A stretch of 64,000 bases of DNA from Toxorhynchites rutilus septentrionalis (Eukaryota; Arthropoda; Insecta; Diptera; Culicidae), in the NCBI RefSeq assembly GCF_029784135.1, contig NC_073745.1, positions 164,237,328 to 164,301,327 on the forward strand, written 5' to 3'. Below are positions 32,601-41,350 of this stretch, piece after piece. The notes under the pieces were generated by a model. It did no database searches, was not told the origin of the DNA, and worked only from the letters and a program-made list of their open reading frames with translations. Within the stretch, counting starts at the first letter, position 1; the number at the start of each line of letters is the position of its first letter. The translations under genes were made by a program, and so were the position numbers.

Positions 32601-33690
32601 AAGAACGTGCTCGTTCATGAGCTTTACTGCACTTGTCAGCCTGCGGGAATGCTGCAACTTCGGGATCCTGGGGCGCGACAATGGGTCTGTGTCGCGGAAC
32701 TGTGAGATCGCCTCGTCGTAGTGGAAGACCAGATCGCGTAGTAGTTGTTGATCTGGCTGTGGGTCTTCCGGCTCAGGGGGTTGTTGTACTGTGGCCTCCA
32801 CTGGTGCTGATTCGCGTGCCCCACTCGCGAATGAATTGCTCAGCCGTACTGAACTTCGTCTCGACACATCGCTTGCTCTGTTGTTCCTGGAGCTTATTTC
32901 TCTCTGCACCTGCTGCTTGATCTCGTCGATTTGCGTTTGGGAGAGCATGTTGTTGCGTACTATCGCTCTACGCCTCGCGTTTATCGCGTTCTGATCAAGC
33001 CTCCCGACGAACTCTGGATACGCTTCCTCGAACATTGTTAGTATTCGAGGGCGACCGCTCATGTCCGTCTCCAAAGCAGTGCAGATGTAATAGGTGCGGA
33101 TCACGAATTCATTCATTTCGTGTGTCCACATGATCCGGCGCCTAGTGGTACCCACAAGTGTGGACGACTGTCGTCTGGCAGTCGCAACACATCTCGTAGG
33201 CGCAGCGTTTCTTGGGTGATGTCGATGGCTGCTGTTTCCGTGTGGCGGTAGCTCTTCGGGTTGAACCCGGCTGGTGGCCCGCTCTTGCACATCGCCCTCC
33301 AGCCGCTGGCCGCTCGCTCTTACGCCCGTTCCAGGACCAGCTCCAGTTCGGGGACCCTCCTCGGGTGATCGCATTCTAATTATTCTTCGTGATCGTAGCT
33401 CCATTTTATTGGGTGTATCTCCTTTGCCCGGGAGACAGCGGGTTGGCAAGGCCTCCATGACCCGGGAGGCCTTCCCCGGGAGAGATATAGCGCTCTGACT
33501 CGCTCGCACCCCCTCACTTAGCCACTTTCGACACCCGTTCTCGGAGCCAAGACCAGGTGTGTGTTTCCAGTTCACGCCCGATCTAAAAATGTCGTCATAT
33601 GATCTTCGTGGAGGCGTGAGATAGGAACATTTGAGACCAACAGGCAGGCTCCTACCCTATGTTGATCCCCATTTGAGAACCATTTGAGAA
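29617..33690 (-). mobile_element. R4-like LINE, array copy 2 (near full length)
   Basis: This 4.07-kb unit has about 115 bp of 5' leader (33690-33576), one long ORF, and a 3' UTR of about 115 bp ending ataagtctgcctg plus eleven A. The 3' UTR has a 7-bp stem (aggtgaa/ttcacct at 29655-29661 and 29675-29681). The leader's outer end carries an 11-bp tandem duplication, ccatttgagaa, at 33669-33690 directly against the A-tail of copy 3. It is the only copy in the window with the 5' half, so whether its 5' end is complete cannot be judged by comparison here. Confidence 0.9.
29754..33575 (-). CDS. R4-like LINE polyprotein: Myb-like, reverse transcriptase, CCHC, restriction-like endonuclease
   Basis: An uninterrupted ORF of 1273 codons. 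It is inferred to prime reverse transcription at a nick it makes itself. Visible domains: a basic, Pro/Arg-rich N-terminus; a Myb-like DNA-binding region near residues 145-215 (RRRIMWTHEMNEFVIRTYY); RT from about 540, with LRNWAAPGPDGVQNFWHKKL, KYRPITCLSSLYKIL, MAYIDYRKAYDSIPHS, IFQGDSFSPLWFCLALNPL and the catalytic FYMDDLK near 780; a CCHC motif CRMCHQPGENIEHIMGGC near 1085; and an RPD...D endonuclease motif (RPDIIVYDKSDRKVTIIDVA) near 1170. This order is that of the R4/Dong group of RLE-bearing LINEs. There are no stops or frameshifts and all catalytic residues are present, so it may be recently active. The first Met was taken as start; a later Met after the Pro-rich region is also possible. 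Confidence 0.9.
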   Translation of the reverse strand: MNWKHTPGLGSENGCRKWLSEGVRASQSAISLPGKASRVMEALPTRCLPGKGDTPNKMELRSRRIIRMRSPEEGPRTGAGPGTGVRASGQRLEGDVQERATSRVQPEELPPHGNSSHRHHPRNAAPTRCVATARRQSSTLVGTTRRRIMWTHEMNEFVIRTYYICTALETDMSGRPRILTMFEEAYPEFVGRLDQNAINARRRAIVRNNMLSQTQIDEIKQQVQREISSRNNRASDVSRRSSVRLSNSFASGARESAPVEATVQQPPEPEDPQPDQQLLRDLVFHYDEAISQFRDTDPLSRPRIPKLQHSRRLTSAVKLMNEHVLPLHLVDAENMEELQLKVYCAAVAAKSLGYGIRPRGGLLQHLRERREPPWRRRLEQRILNKRAAIGRLMAYKRGSRSAKLCRQVAVIVRPTELRQLGGHQLTEKLDTLVQQLSVLTKRLKRYSDSAKRQEQNRMFRDNEKAFYDHISDEKPDYREGLPDISDVTNFWAGIWETPVEHRDGQMWLRREEESCGEIGEMPAIIVGENDVREASRYLRNWAAPGPDGVQNFWHKKLTVAHPKIAECFNKVLRDPHSLPEFATRGVTFLLPKDSNTLNPSKYRPITCLSSLYKILSSIITAKVSAHCEQHHIIAEEQKGCRKNTHGCKDQAIIDAAIVGQAVYNQRNLSMAYIDYRKAYDSIPHSFLVRVLELYKIDPVVVRFLQYAMRQWSKSLHLSDGENVLQSRTLQIKRGIFQGDSFSPLWFCLALNPLSRTLNRNGHGYKIRYGDGAHEEVTHTFYMDDLKLYADSRQRLGVAIRVVEDISRDICMEFGLDKCRCVHLLKGQLTESGGYEVYDGDFIRDMVRGESYKYLGFRQLTGIRHSDIKTELRDKFLSRVNCVLRTFLNAGNKVRAINTFAVPLLTFSFGVVKWSKTDLEDLERRMRKAFKEAGMHHPQSALERVSLPRKEGGLGIVDISALCVAQVRQLREYFAERANQNALYRAVCAADRGYSALHLAQAEYQLNCNLQTVEEKIAAWKQKAVHGAHPHQLDRPHVDKAASNLWLTRGELSSVVEADMIAIQDRIMPTRNCRRYVWHQDVDDICRMCHQPGENIEHIMGGCPVLANAAYTERHNNAARIVHRQLALQCALLEDNVPNYRYLPAPVLENDRFKLYWDRTVLTDLSIHHNRPDIIVYDKSDRKVTIIDVAIPLNQNLEETHGRKICKYRPMAVELKELWGLREVPRIVLSGTGNIPKTLLEALKVLNMEKELAGIQKSVILSTCAIVRQFLGQD

Positions 33691-35759
33691 TTTTTTTTGG
33701 CAGACTTATCTCACTTCTTAACCAGGTGAACCTAGCCAGAATTTTCACCTGCCCCCGGGCTTCTGAATGCCAAAGGGGGACTAGGCTCTGCGGAATGCAC
33801 GTATCTGCATGCTCGTGCTGTTTCAGTCCTGACCGAGAAATTGACGGACAATCGCGCAGGTGCTAAGGATGACCGACTTTTGGATGCCGGCCAATTCCTT
33901 CTCCATGTTCAACACCTTTAGCGCTTCCAGAAGTGTCTTCGGGACAGTTCCAGTTCCAGAGAGAACGACAATTCTTGGGACCTCCCTTAGCCCCCACAGT
34001 TCCTTGAGCTCCACGGCCAATGGTCGGTACTTGCAGATTTTGCGACCGTGGGTCTCCTCCAGATTCTGGTTCAGTGGAATAGCGACATCGATGATGGTGA
34101 CTTTGCGGTCGCTCTTGTCGTAAACCATTATATCTGGGCGGTTGTGGTGGATCGAGAGGTCGGTCAGAACAGTGCGATCCCAGTACAGCTTGAAACGGTC
34201 ATTTTCCAGGACAGGTGCAGGCAGGTACCGGTAGTTTGGTACGTTGTCTTCCAGTAGAGCACATTGGAGCGCCAGTGGTCGATGAACAATACGGGCCACG
34301 TTGTTGTGGCGCTCGGTGTAGGCTGCGTTGGCCAAAACGGGACAGCCTCCCATAATGTGCTCTATGTTTTCACCTGGTTGATGGCACATCCGGCAAATGT
34401 CATCAACGTCTTGATGCCAGACGTACCGCCTGCAGTTTCTCGTCGGCATTATCCTGTCCTGGATGACTATCATGTCGGCTTCTACTACTGAAGAGAGTTC
34501 ACCACGCGTTAGCCACAGATTAGATGCGGCCTTGTCGACGTGTGGCCGGTCCAGTTGATGGGGGTGGGCACCATGCACTGCCTTCTGCTTCCAAGCTGCA
34601 ATCTTCTCCTCCACTGTCTGCAGATTGCAGTTGAGTTGGTACTCCGCTTGCGCCAAGTGCAGAGCGCTGTATCCTCTGTCGGCGGCGCAGACAGCCCGGT
34701 ATAGCGCGTTTTGGTTGGCGCGTTCTGCGAAGTACTCGCGCAGTTGTCGTACCTGGGCAACACACAGTGCAGATATGTCGACTATTCCAAATCCCCCTTC
34801 TTTGCGTGGCAGTGAAACTCTCTCCAGTGCCGATTGAGGATGGTGCATTCCGGCCTCTTTGAATGCTTTCCTCATCCTCCTCTCAAGGTCCTCTAGGTCA
34901 GTTTTGCTCCATTTGACTACACCAAAACTGAAGGTCAGCAGGGGAACCGCGAATGTGTTGATCGCGCGTACCTTGTTCCCCGCGTTGAGGAAAGTCCTCA
35001 GGACACAGTTCACTCGACTCAAGAACTTGTCTCGCAGCTCCGTCTTGATGTCGGAGTGGCGAATCCCAGTGAGCTGTCGGAATCCAAGATATTTATAGGA
35101 TTCGCCACGAACCATGTCTCTTATGAACTCGCCGTCATAGACCTCGTAACCTCCGGATTCGGTAAGCTGCCCTTTCAGCAGATGGACACAGCGGCACTTG
35201 TCGAGGCCGAACTCCATGCCGATGTCCCTGCTTATGTCTTCGACAACCCGGATAGCTACACCTAGACGCTGACGTGAATCAGCGTAGACCTTGAGATCAT
35301 CCATGTAGAAGGTATGGGTCACTTCTTCGTGAGCGCCGTCGCCATACCTTATTTTATAGCCATGACCGTTTCTATTGAGCGTCCTACTGAGGGGGTTCAG
35401 TGCCAGACAAAACCAAAGCGGGCTGAAAGAGTCGCCTTGGAATATCCCCCTCTTTATCTGCAGCGTTCTAGACTGCAACACATTTTCCCCATCACTGAGG
35501 TGCAGAGACGTACTCCACTGCCTCATCGCATGCTGCAGGAACCTAACGACGACGGGATCAATGTTGTAGAGCTCCAATACCCGGACGAGAAACGAGTGAG
35601 GTATGGAGTCATAAGCCTTCCTGTAATCGATGTAGGCCATACTTAGGTTCCGCTGGTTATATACCGCCTGGCCGACTATGGCTGCGTCGATGATGGCCTG
35701 CTCTTTGCAGCCATGCGTATTTTTCCTGCATCCTTTCTGCTCTTCTGCGATGATGTGAT
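33691..35759 (-). mobile_element. R4-like LINE, array copy 3 (5'-truncated)
   Basis: Homology to copy 2 runs from the A-tail at 33691-33698 to gatgatgtgat ending at 35759, after which the sequence leaves the R4 element and meets the A-rich tail of the L1-like LINE. Its 3' UTR and tail match the other copies. All three copies have the same orientation, and each A-tail abuts the 5' end of its neighbour. Confidence 0.9.
33823..35757 (-). pseudogene. R4-like ORF, copy 3: truncated but otherwise open
   Basis: From the first Met (35640, MAYIDYRKAYDS) the frame is open for 605 residues to the shared FLGQD terminus. The same frame stays open upstream to the truncation. RT motifs from the first catalytic Asp region onward, the FYMDDLK box, the CCHC and the RPD...D endonuclease motif are all intact. 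Substitutions relative to copy 2 are few (for example KIDP to NIDP, and RQWSK to RQWST). The N-terminal DNA-binding region and the start of RT are missing, so it cannot be autonomous. Confidence 0.9.
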
Positions 35760-35760
35760 C

Positions 35761-38163
35761 AATTTTTTATTTATTTTTTTTTGTCGGTGTATAAATTCTT
35801 TATTTTTCCAGAAGTTAAAAAACAGTAATTACAAAATAATTATTCTAAACTTCGTTTCTCAGCTCGAATTCTAGTGAATCTACATCAATAGCATTATTAC
35901 TGTGCATAATAAAGATGACGTATTTCAAAAACATTTTCAAAATTAGAATTTTTGTTGTTGTTGGTATATTCCTTAACTGAGGTCGTAACAAATCTGCTAT
36001 CTCGAGTCTGCGCCATCCACCAAGCAGCACTGTTATTTTCCGTTGCAGTATTCTCCATGCTAGCTCTACTCGTACGCATTCGCTGAGTTTATGCTGCAAA
36101 GTTTCACAACTAGTGTTACAAAACGCACAATTTTCATCATCCGCTCTGTTCATACGGTACATCAGTTTTCTATGTTCGAGTTTTTCGTTGATCAGCAAGA
36201 AAAGGGTACTTCGCTCACTCGAGTTCAGTTGTCGAGCCGTTATGTTCGTCCATATTTTTTTCCAGTCTGCCGCTGGATACTCACGAGAAACCTTTGGGAT
36301 TTCCGTTTGTGCGATGAAATAGTTGTGAATAGTATCGGCGGAGGGATTTTGTTGGATATGTGGAGGTAGTGTAGGAAGATTAGAAAGGATGAATTTTAAA
36401 CAAGGACAATCAGCGGGAGGGGTGGGATTTCTTTGGGTAAAAAAGGACATATAAAAGGGAAGGGAAACGATATCACTCACATGTCGATTTAGCAGCAGCG
36501 CCTTACATTTGAAAGCTGGCAACTGTAGTTTCAAGCCGCCTGCTTCACTTCTCCGCGCCAGCTGTTGCATTGGAACTCGTGCTACGAATCCCCGCCATAA
36601 AAACGTTCCCATCATCGCAGTTAGCTTTGCCATATGAACGGCAGTCGGTGTTAGAATGGATGCAAGGTACCAAATTTTGGACGTGATGAATGTGTTCAGT
36701 AGTATTACTTTCTGGTGCAAGGTGAGTGTACGAAGTGAGTGAAGATAAACCAGTCGAGAGAATGTAGAAACAAGCGTATCCCAGTTTAATTTGTTCATCA
36801 GCCGTATGGAGTTAGCGAAAGTCACTCCCAAAATGCGGACTGTGTTTTCGTTCGGCAACCACGGCATGGTGAGTGGCATGACGTCAGTATAGCCCACTGA
36901 TGTCGAGATAGATTTCTCCAGACTCAGCCTTGCTCCAGAGACACGTTCGAAATGCTGGAATGTTTCTCTTATCTGCTCCATTCTTGTTGCGCTCGTGCTG
37001 ATTACCGACACATCGTCGGCGTACGCAACGATGAGGTCTGAATCACATATCTCCTCCAGCCGTCTAAGCAATGGGTTTAGATAGACGACGAAAAGGTGCA
37101 TGGAGAGAGGATCTCCCTGGCGAACAGATCTCTCGATGGGGAATGCTATCGACAGACGCCCGTTTAGCAAAAGTCGAGAGGTAGACAAGTTTCCGATTTT
37201 GGCGAGTAGACGAACGAAACTCGGATTGAATCCGAGCGAGCACATGTTTTGGAAGAGAAAGGTCCGATCGACGACATCGAAAGCGTGACGGAGGTCGAAT
37301 GATGCCAGTAAGCCACGTTGTTTACTTTTGATCAGCTGGGCGATACGATCTTTAAGCGCGAGAGTGGCCTGGAAAATATTCCGGCCGGAGTTTGAGGATT
37401 TTTGACTTTCGGTTAGCACATGGTGAGCACTCATCACGTTCTCTAGACGCTGCTTAAGAATGCGTGAGAGGATTTTATAGTCGAAGTTTAGTAACGAGAT
37501 CGGTCTATACGAGTGCGCTGTTTGACCATTTCCCTTTTTCTTCACGAGGACGATAACACCATCAACAAATTCAGCCGGGAAGTTTCCCGACAGGGCTTCG
37601 TTTATAACGAGAGTTAGCTCTCTCCAGATGATATCAAATGTTTTAAGGTAGAATTCTCGTGGCAAAGAGTCACTGCCGGGTGACTTGTTCGGGTTGCTTG
37701 TCTTGATGGCTGTGATAATATCGGACGGAGTTATTTCATCCATGCAAGATTCACTTATTGGATCGTTTTCTGGAATCAGTCTCTCGCACTCAAATGTGTT
37801 CGTTGTGTCTCTTTCTGTCTGATCCGCAGCGTACAGCGATTTGTAGTAATCAAACATGTACTGTTCTATCGCAGCAGGGTCGACGATGAGTCGTTGTCAC
37901 GTAACTGTGTGATGGTTGTTTTTTTCCTTCGCCGGTCGCCCAACTGGAACATTGATATAGGCTCACCCGAGATGTATGATTCGTTTATACGGATGAATGA
38001 TTGCGTAAAGTTGCGCTGAAGAGTCAACATTTTCGCTTTTACCCGATTTATAGTGGTGAGCATTGCAGGATTGTGGTAGTAGCCATCGTACGCTAGCCGT
38101 AGTTCTGTGTACAGACGTTGATGTTGATGATTGAAGTCGTCGAAAGCGTCCTTCGACTTCCTC
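35761..38163 (-). mobile_element. L1/Tx1-like LINE, 5'-truncated
   Basis: The element runs on the minus strand from a truncation at about 38163, inside LOA LINE coding sequence, to a 3' end near 35785 followed by an A-rich tail (aaaaaaaaataaataaaaaa on the minus strand). It lacks the endonuclease. The tail abuts copy 3 of the R4 array, with a few bases (caatt) that fit interrupted LOA coding sequence in between. Confidence 0.8.
35845..38160 (-). pseudogene. L1/Tx1-like reverse transcriptase with C-terminal CCHC
   Basis: A 670-residue frame (37857-35845) contains SNPNKSPGSDSLPREFY, SYRPISLLNFDYKILSRIL, ASFDLRHAFDVVDRTFLF, VRQGDPLSMHLFVVYLNPLL and the catalytic AYADDVSVI near residue 275. A C-terminal zinc motif, CAFCNTSCETLQHKLSEC, lies near 573, and the frame ends at ELRNEV. 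The RISLLNFDYKIL and YADD context is that of L1/Tx1-type LINEs rather than the R4 or LOA elements around it. Upstream, 38160-37866 continues the protein (KDAFDDFNHQHQRLYTEL to ITQLRDNDSS) in another frame. The two frames meet at a short tcg/gac-rich run near 37885, where one indel causes the shift. Beyond that frameshift and the 5' truncation the RT is well preserved. Confidence 0.8.
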
Positions 38164-39130
38164 TGTACATTTTGATCTGTTCATGGAGGAGAGAATCCAT
38201 GGAATTCCAGATTATCATCGATCGGGGATCGTTCCTACGATCTTCAATGCAAAGTATGGGCGTGTCAATTGTGATAATATGTACTTTACTGATGGGTCCT
38301 CTATGAATGAGTCCACAGGATTTGGAGTGTTCAACCAATTTTCTAGCACCTCCCACAGTCTTCAGAATCCTTGCTCAGTGTATATTGCTGAATTGGCAGC
38401 AATACATTGGGCGCTGGACAGCGTCGCCTCACGACCTGTTGAACACTATTACATTGTAACGGATAGTCTTAGCTCTGTCGAAGCTATCCGTTCAGTGATG
38501 CCGCAAAAGCACTCGCCGTACTTCCTTGAGAGAATACGATTAATGTTGAGTGCTTTAACCAGACGCTGTTATATCATTACCTTTGTCTGGGTCCCTTCAC
38601 ATTGCTCAATTCCGGGTAATGAGAGGGTAGACTCATTAGCAAAGGTAGGTGCAATTGAAGGCGATATTTATCAGCGTCAAATCGCCTTCAATGAATTTTA
38701 TTCTTTAGTCCGCAAAAATACCATCGCTAACTGGCAACGTAAGTGGAGCGAAGATGAATTGGGCCGGTGGTTTCACTCGATTATCCCTAAGGTTAGCCTC
38801 AATCCATGGTTCAAAAGTCTGGACTTGAGTCGGGACTTTATTCGCACCTTCTCTCGACTCATGTCCAATCACTGTTCGTTAGACGCGCTACTCTTTCGTT
38901 TTAATCTTGCCGATGGCAATATCTGTGCTTGTGACCAAGGTTACCACGACATCGAACACGTTGTTTGGTCGTGCGAGGAGTATCTTGTTGCCAGATCGAA
39001 TTTAGAAAACTCTCTTCGGGCTAGAGGAAGGCAGCCCAATGTGCCGGTGAGAGATGTGTTGGCTCGGTTAGACCTTGAATATATGTCTCAAATATATGTC
39101 TTCCTAAAAGCTATCGATCTTCGTGTGTGA
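38164..39130 (+). pseudogene. LINE RNase H domain and C-terminal CCHC, LOA/I-like
   Basis: In frame from SVHFDLFMEERIHGIPDYH, the RNase H active-site residues are all present: Asp in YFTDGSSM, Glu in YIAELAAIHWAL, Asp in VTDSLSS, and the His/Asp pair in HCSIPGNERVDSLAK. A zinc motif follows (CACDQGYHDIEHVVWSC). The frame is open to the stop, so this half has stayed intact although its RT half lies 10.4 kb away. RNase H in the same ORF as RT marks the I/LOA-type LINEs. A second, diverged copy of the same region is on the minus strand at 49982-50734. Confidence 0.85.
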
Positions 39131-39494
39131 TTGTCCTTATATCCTTATATTCTCCTTTTCCTTCGCGAGAAATCAAATCCCTTCTTACTAAAAATAGAAT
39201 GAGGTGAAATGTAAATACATATTAGATATAATATAGGCTTAAGAATCGAGTATGATGAATGTGAGTGTGAATGTGAGTGTGAACATTGACAACATATCCT
39301 TATATCCCTTCCTTTTCCTGAAAAAATGTCACCCTTCTAAACTCGAGCAAACCGCGAGTAATCGGTTCTCTACTTCATTAACATTAGAATTAATGAAAAA
39401 TGTTTATATATACTTGTTACAATACAGACAGAAGTTTGGCTCCTTTAAACTTATGTAGCTGAGCCTGTAAAAATAAACGATTTAATAAAAAAAA
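38164..39494 (+). mobile_element. LOA/I-like LINE, RNase H part and 3' UTR (right half)
   Basis: This is the continuation of the element broken at 27765. It holds the RNase H and zinc-knuckle coding region to a stop at 39130, then a 3' UTR with a small gtgaatgtga tandem (39257-39286) and the conserved block ctcgagcaaaccgcgagtaa (39342-39361). The end is aaataaacgatttaat followed by ten A at about 39494. No flanking target duplication was identified. Confidence 0.8.
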
Positions 39495-39832
39495 AATTTT
39501 TGTTCAGTGCATTAGATGAAGCAAAACAATGACTCACTTTAAATATGAACGATTGACGCGATAGACGCCGTTGTAGACGTCTGCTTTTTGTGAGATACCA
39601 TATCAGTCGTCCGCGGCAACAGGAATGTTGTTCGTACAATCAGGTAACACATCGATCGGTCCATAAGGGATTCTTTCTTGTCAGGAGCCTTCCCTAGTAT
39701 TAACATGTAATCGTTGGGGCAATGCCCATTCTTCTGAGAGTAGATGAAAATTATTGAACATTTCTTCGTGCATTCATTCCGAACAGATATTGCAATTGGT
39801 TGATTGAAAGTATTTTGTCCTTCCATTTTCAG

Positions 39833-39962
39833 GTGGTGATAATTGCCGGAGCAACACCCGATTACATGTATCTACAATCGGACTGTTCATCAAAGTTTGT
39901 TCGGATAGTGGCAAAAAATGGCACTGTCTTTGCCGACGACAACGGACAGAGTGGTCGCCCTC
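39833..39962 (+). CDS. Candidate 130-bp exon of a secreted protein, possibly FGF8-like
   Basis: It is bounded by ttccattttcag (ends 39832) and a perfect donor gtaagt (39963-39968). Frame 0 is open throughout: VVIIAGATPDYMYLQS, then DCSSKFVRIVAKNGTVFA, then DDNGQSGRP, ending in phase 1. Joined to the exon at 831-876 it completes a signal peptide. The stretch SSKFVRIVAKN...ADDNG resembles the opening strand of FGF8-type growth factors, where a short segment like SGKHVQV is followed by acidic residues and then an intron. That is a resemblance by eye over about 25 residues and could be chance. Frame 2 of the same exon is also open, so the frame choice rests on the signal-peptide join. It contrasts with its transposon neighbours in having clean splice sites. 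The next exon was not found before 64000. Confidence 0.55.
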
Positions 39963-39968
39963 GTAAGT

Positions 39969-40900
39969 ATTGAAAACGAAAAATGAAATCTCACGCGTTT
40001 GGGTTGTTCGGCTCGTTTGGCAACCACTAGACTTTGAATTTACATATGTCACCCTATCTGCTAGAGATTCAAAGAAATATCTTGTTTTAAACAATTGAAT
40101 CGTATCACACAGTCTGATCCCTTATCATCGACAACTTCATTGTTAAAATTGGGTTCACCAAAGGTGGATTAGAATAGGAAGAGTGAATATTATCAGGCTA
40201 TTCAAAATATTCCACCGATGTCAATCAATGTGATGATTATGCAAATTTCTAAAACAATGAACCTCGAGGAGAACCCATGTTGCTTATTCGAGAATATAAA
40301 AAAAAATCATTGTTGCGTGAGCAACAGGAACTTTTCCAATTTTTTGGATCTCTTTTTTTATTCGTTGGTAGGCTAAAAATCCCTAAAAGTTTGATATAAT
40401 TCAATTACATGGAATATAATATAAAATTTAATTTTCCCACGTTTAGTGTTCCTATTATTCATTGTAATTCACACTTTGAATATTTATTCTTAAACTGAAC
40501 TATCTTTCTTCTCTTTACTTCAATATGAAAATGCAAATGAAAGGATCTTCAGTGTAAAGAGCGACTTTAGATCAATTTGAACAATAAATTCAAAGTTTTT
40601 GTTCTATACAACATAAATCCTTTAGTTGCGTACAACAATTATCGAGCGCAAGGTTTGTGTGATATCGAGGTCCATTAGCTTAATTCCGAAAATGCCTTTT
40701 CAGATGGCGGTTCGTTGCAACCATTGTTTGTGGATCATATGTCTGTCATTGGTTTGTAACAATCATGGAAAATGGTTCACGCATGAAATGATTAAATTGA
40801 GTAAAAGCTTTTTTTAAGGACTGTATCGAAAAGTCTTTAGCAATATCTACTCGTGAATAAAAATAAAACGCGATTATTTTTTCAACTTCTGCTTTTGGTT
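39969..40900. other. AT-rich stretch downstream of the candidate exon
   Basis: Nothing recognised. If the exon is real this is intron. The short frame 40626-40817 has no motif. Confidence 0.5.
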
Positions 40901-40909
40901 TATTGAAGA

Positions 40910-41350
40910 ACAGTTCAATGTGAAACAGTAGGGTGGCTAACATGAGTCAAAATATATTGCTCTATAAAGCGAACGCACTTTTGACGAAAGACCTTCATCA
41001 AATTTTGCACAGTAGCTCTTGTGCATTTTCTGGATGCTGCTGTGTTTTTTTTCTGAATTACTCCATTGTTTGGAGAACTGTTCCCTCCTTCTTGAAGATC
41101 TTTTTCACAATCGCCCATTAACGTTCAATTGGTCGGAGCTCTGGACATTTTGGTGGATTGATGTTTTTCTTAAAATACTGACTTAGCGTAATGTGATGAT
41201 GTTTTTATGAAGGAGCAGCAATCTTTTCTTCAAGCATTCATCTTTATACATTTGAGCATTGATTGCACTTTTGTGAAGGAAATAAGAGACCGCAGACCAC
41301 GAATAAAAACAGTTTTCCATATTAGAACCTTCTTGTGAATAACCGAGCTC
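40910..41350 (-). pseudogene. Tc1/mariner-type transposase, C-terminal part (DD41D-like)
   Basis: Minus-strand codons read NAQMYKDECLKKRLLLLHKN near 41240, then NPPKCPELRPIER, a stop, WAIVKKIFKKEGT near 41150-41090, then CTRATVQNLMKVFRQKCVRF near 41000 in a shifted frame. NPPKCPELRPIE.YWA is the third-acid region of a Tc1/mariner subgroup with a long spacer. The matching N-terminal pieces are at 42635-43319 and 44949-45633, so one element appears interrupted by other sequence and then duplicated. Several frameshifts and stops make it inactive. Confidence 0.65.

Larger units (their letters stand above)
877..39832 (+). other. Putative 39-kb transposon-filled intron
   Basis: This is the interval between the gtgagt donor at 877 and the acceptor ending ttccattttcag at 39832. 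It exists as an intron only if the two flanking candidate exons belong to one gene. Almost everything recognisable within it is mobile-element sequence on both strands. Introns of tens of kilobases swollen by transposons are common in Aedes genomes, which is established background. I did not find another convincing exon between the two, but a very short one could be missed by eye. Confidence 0.4.
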
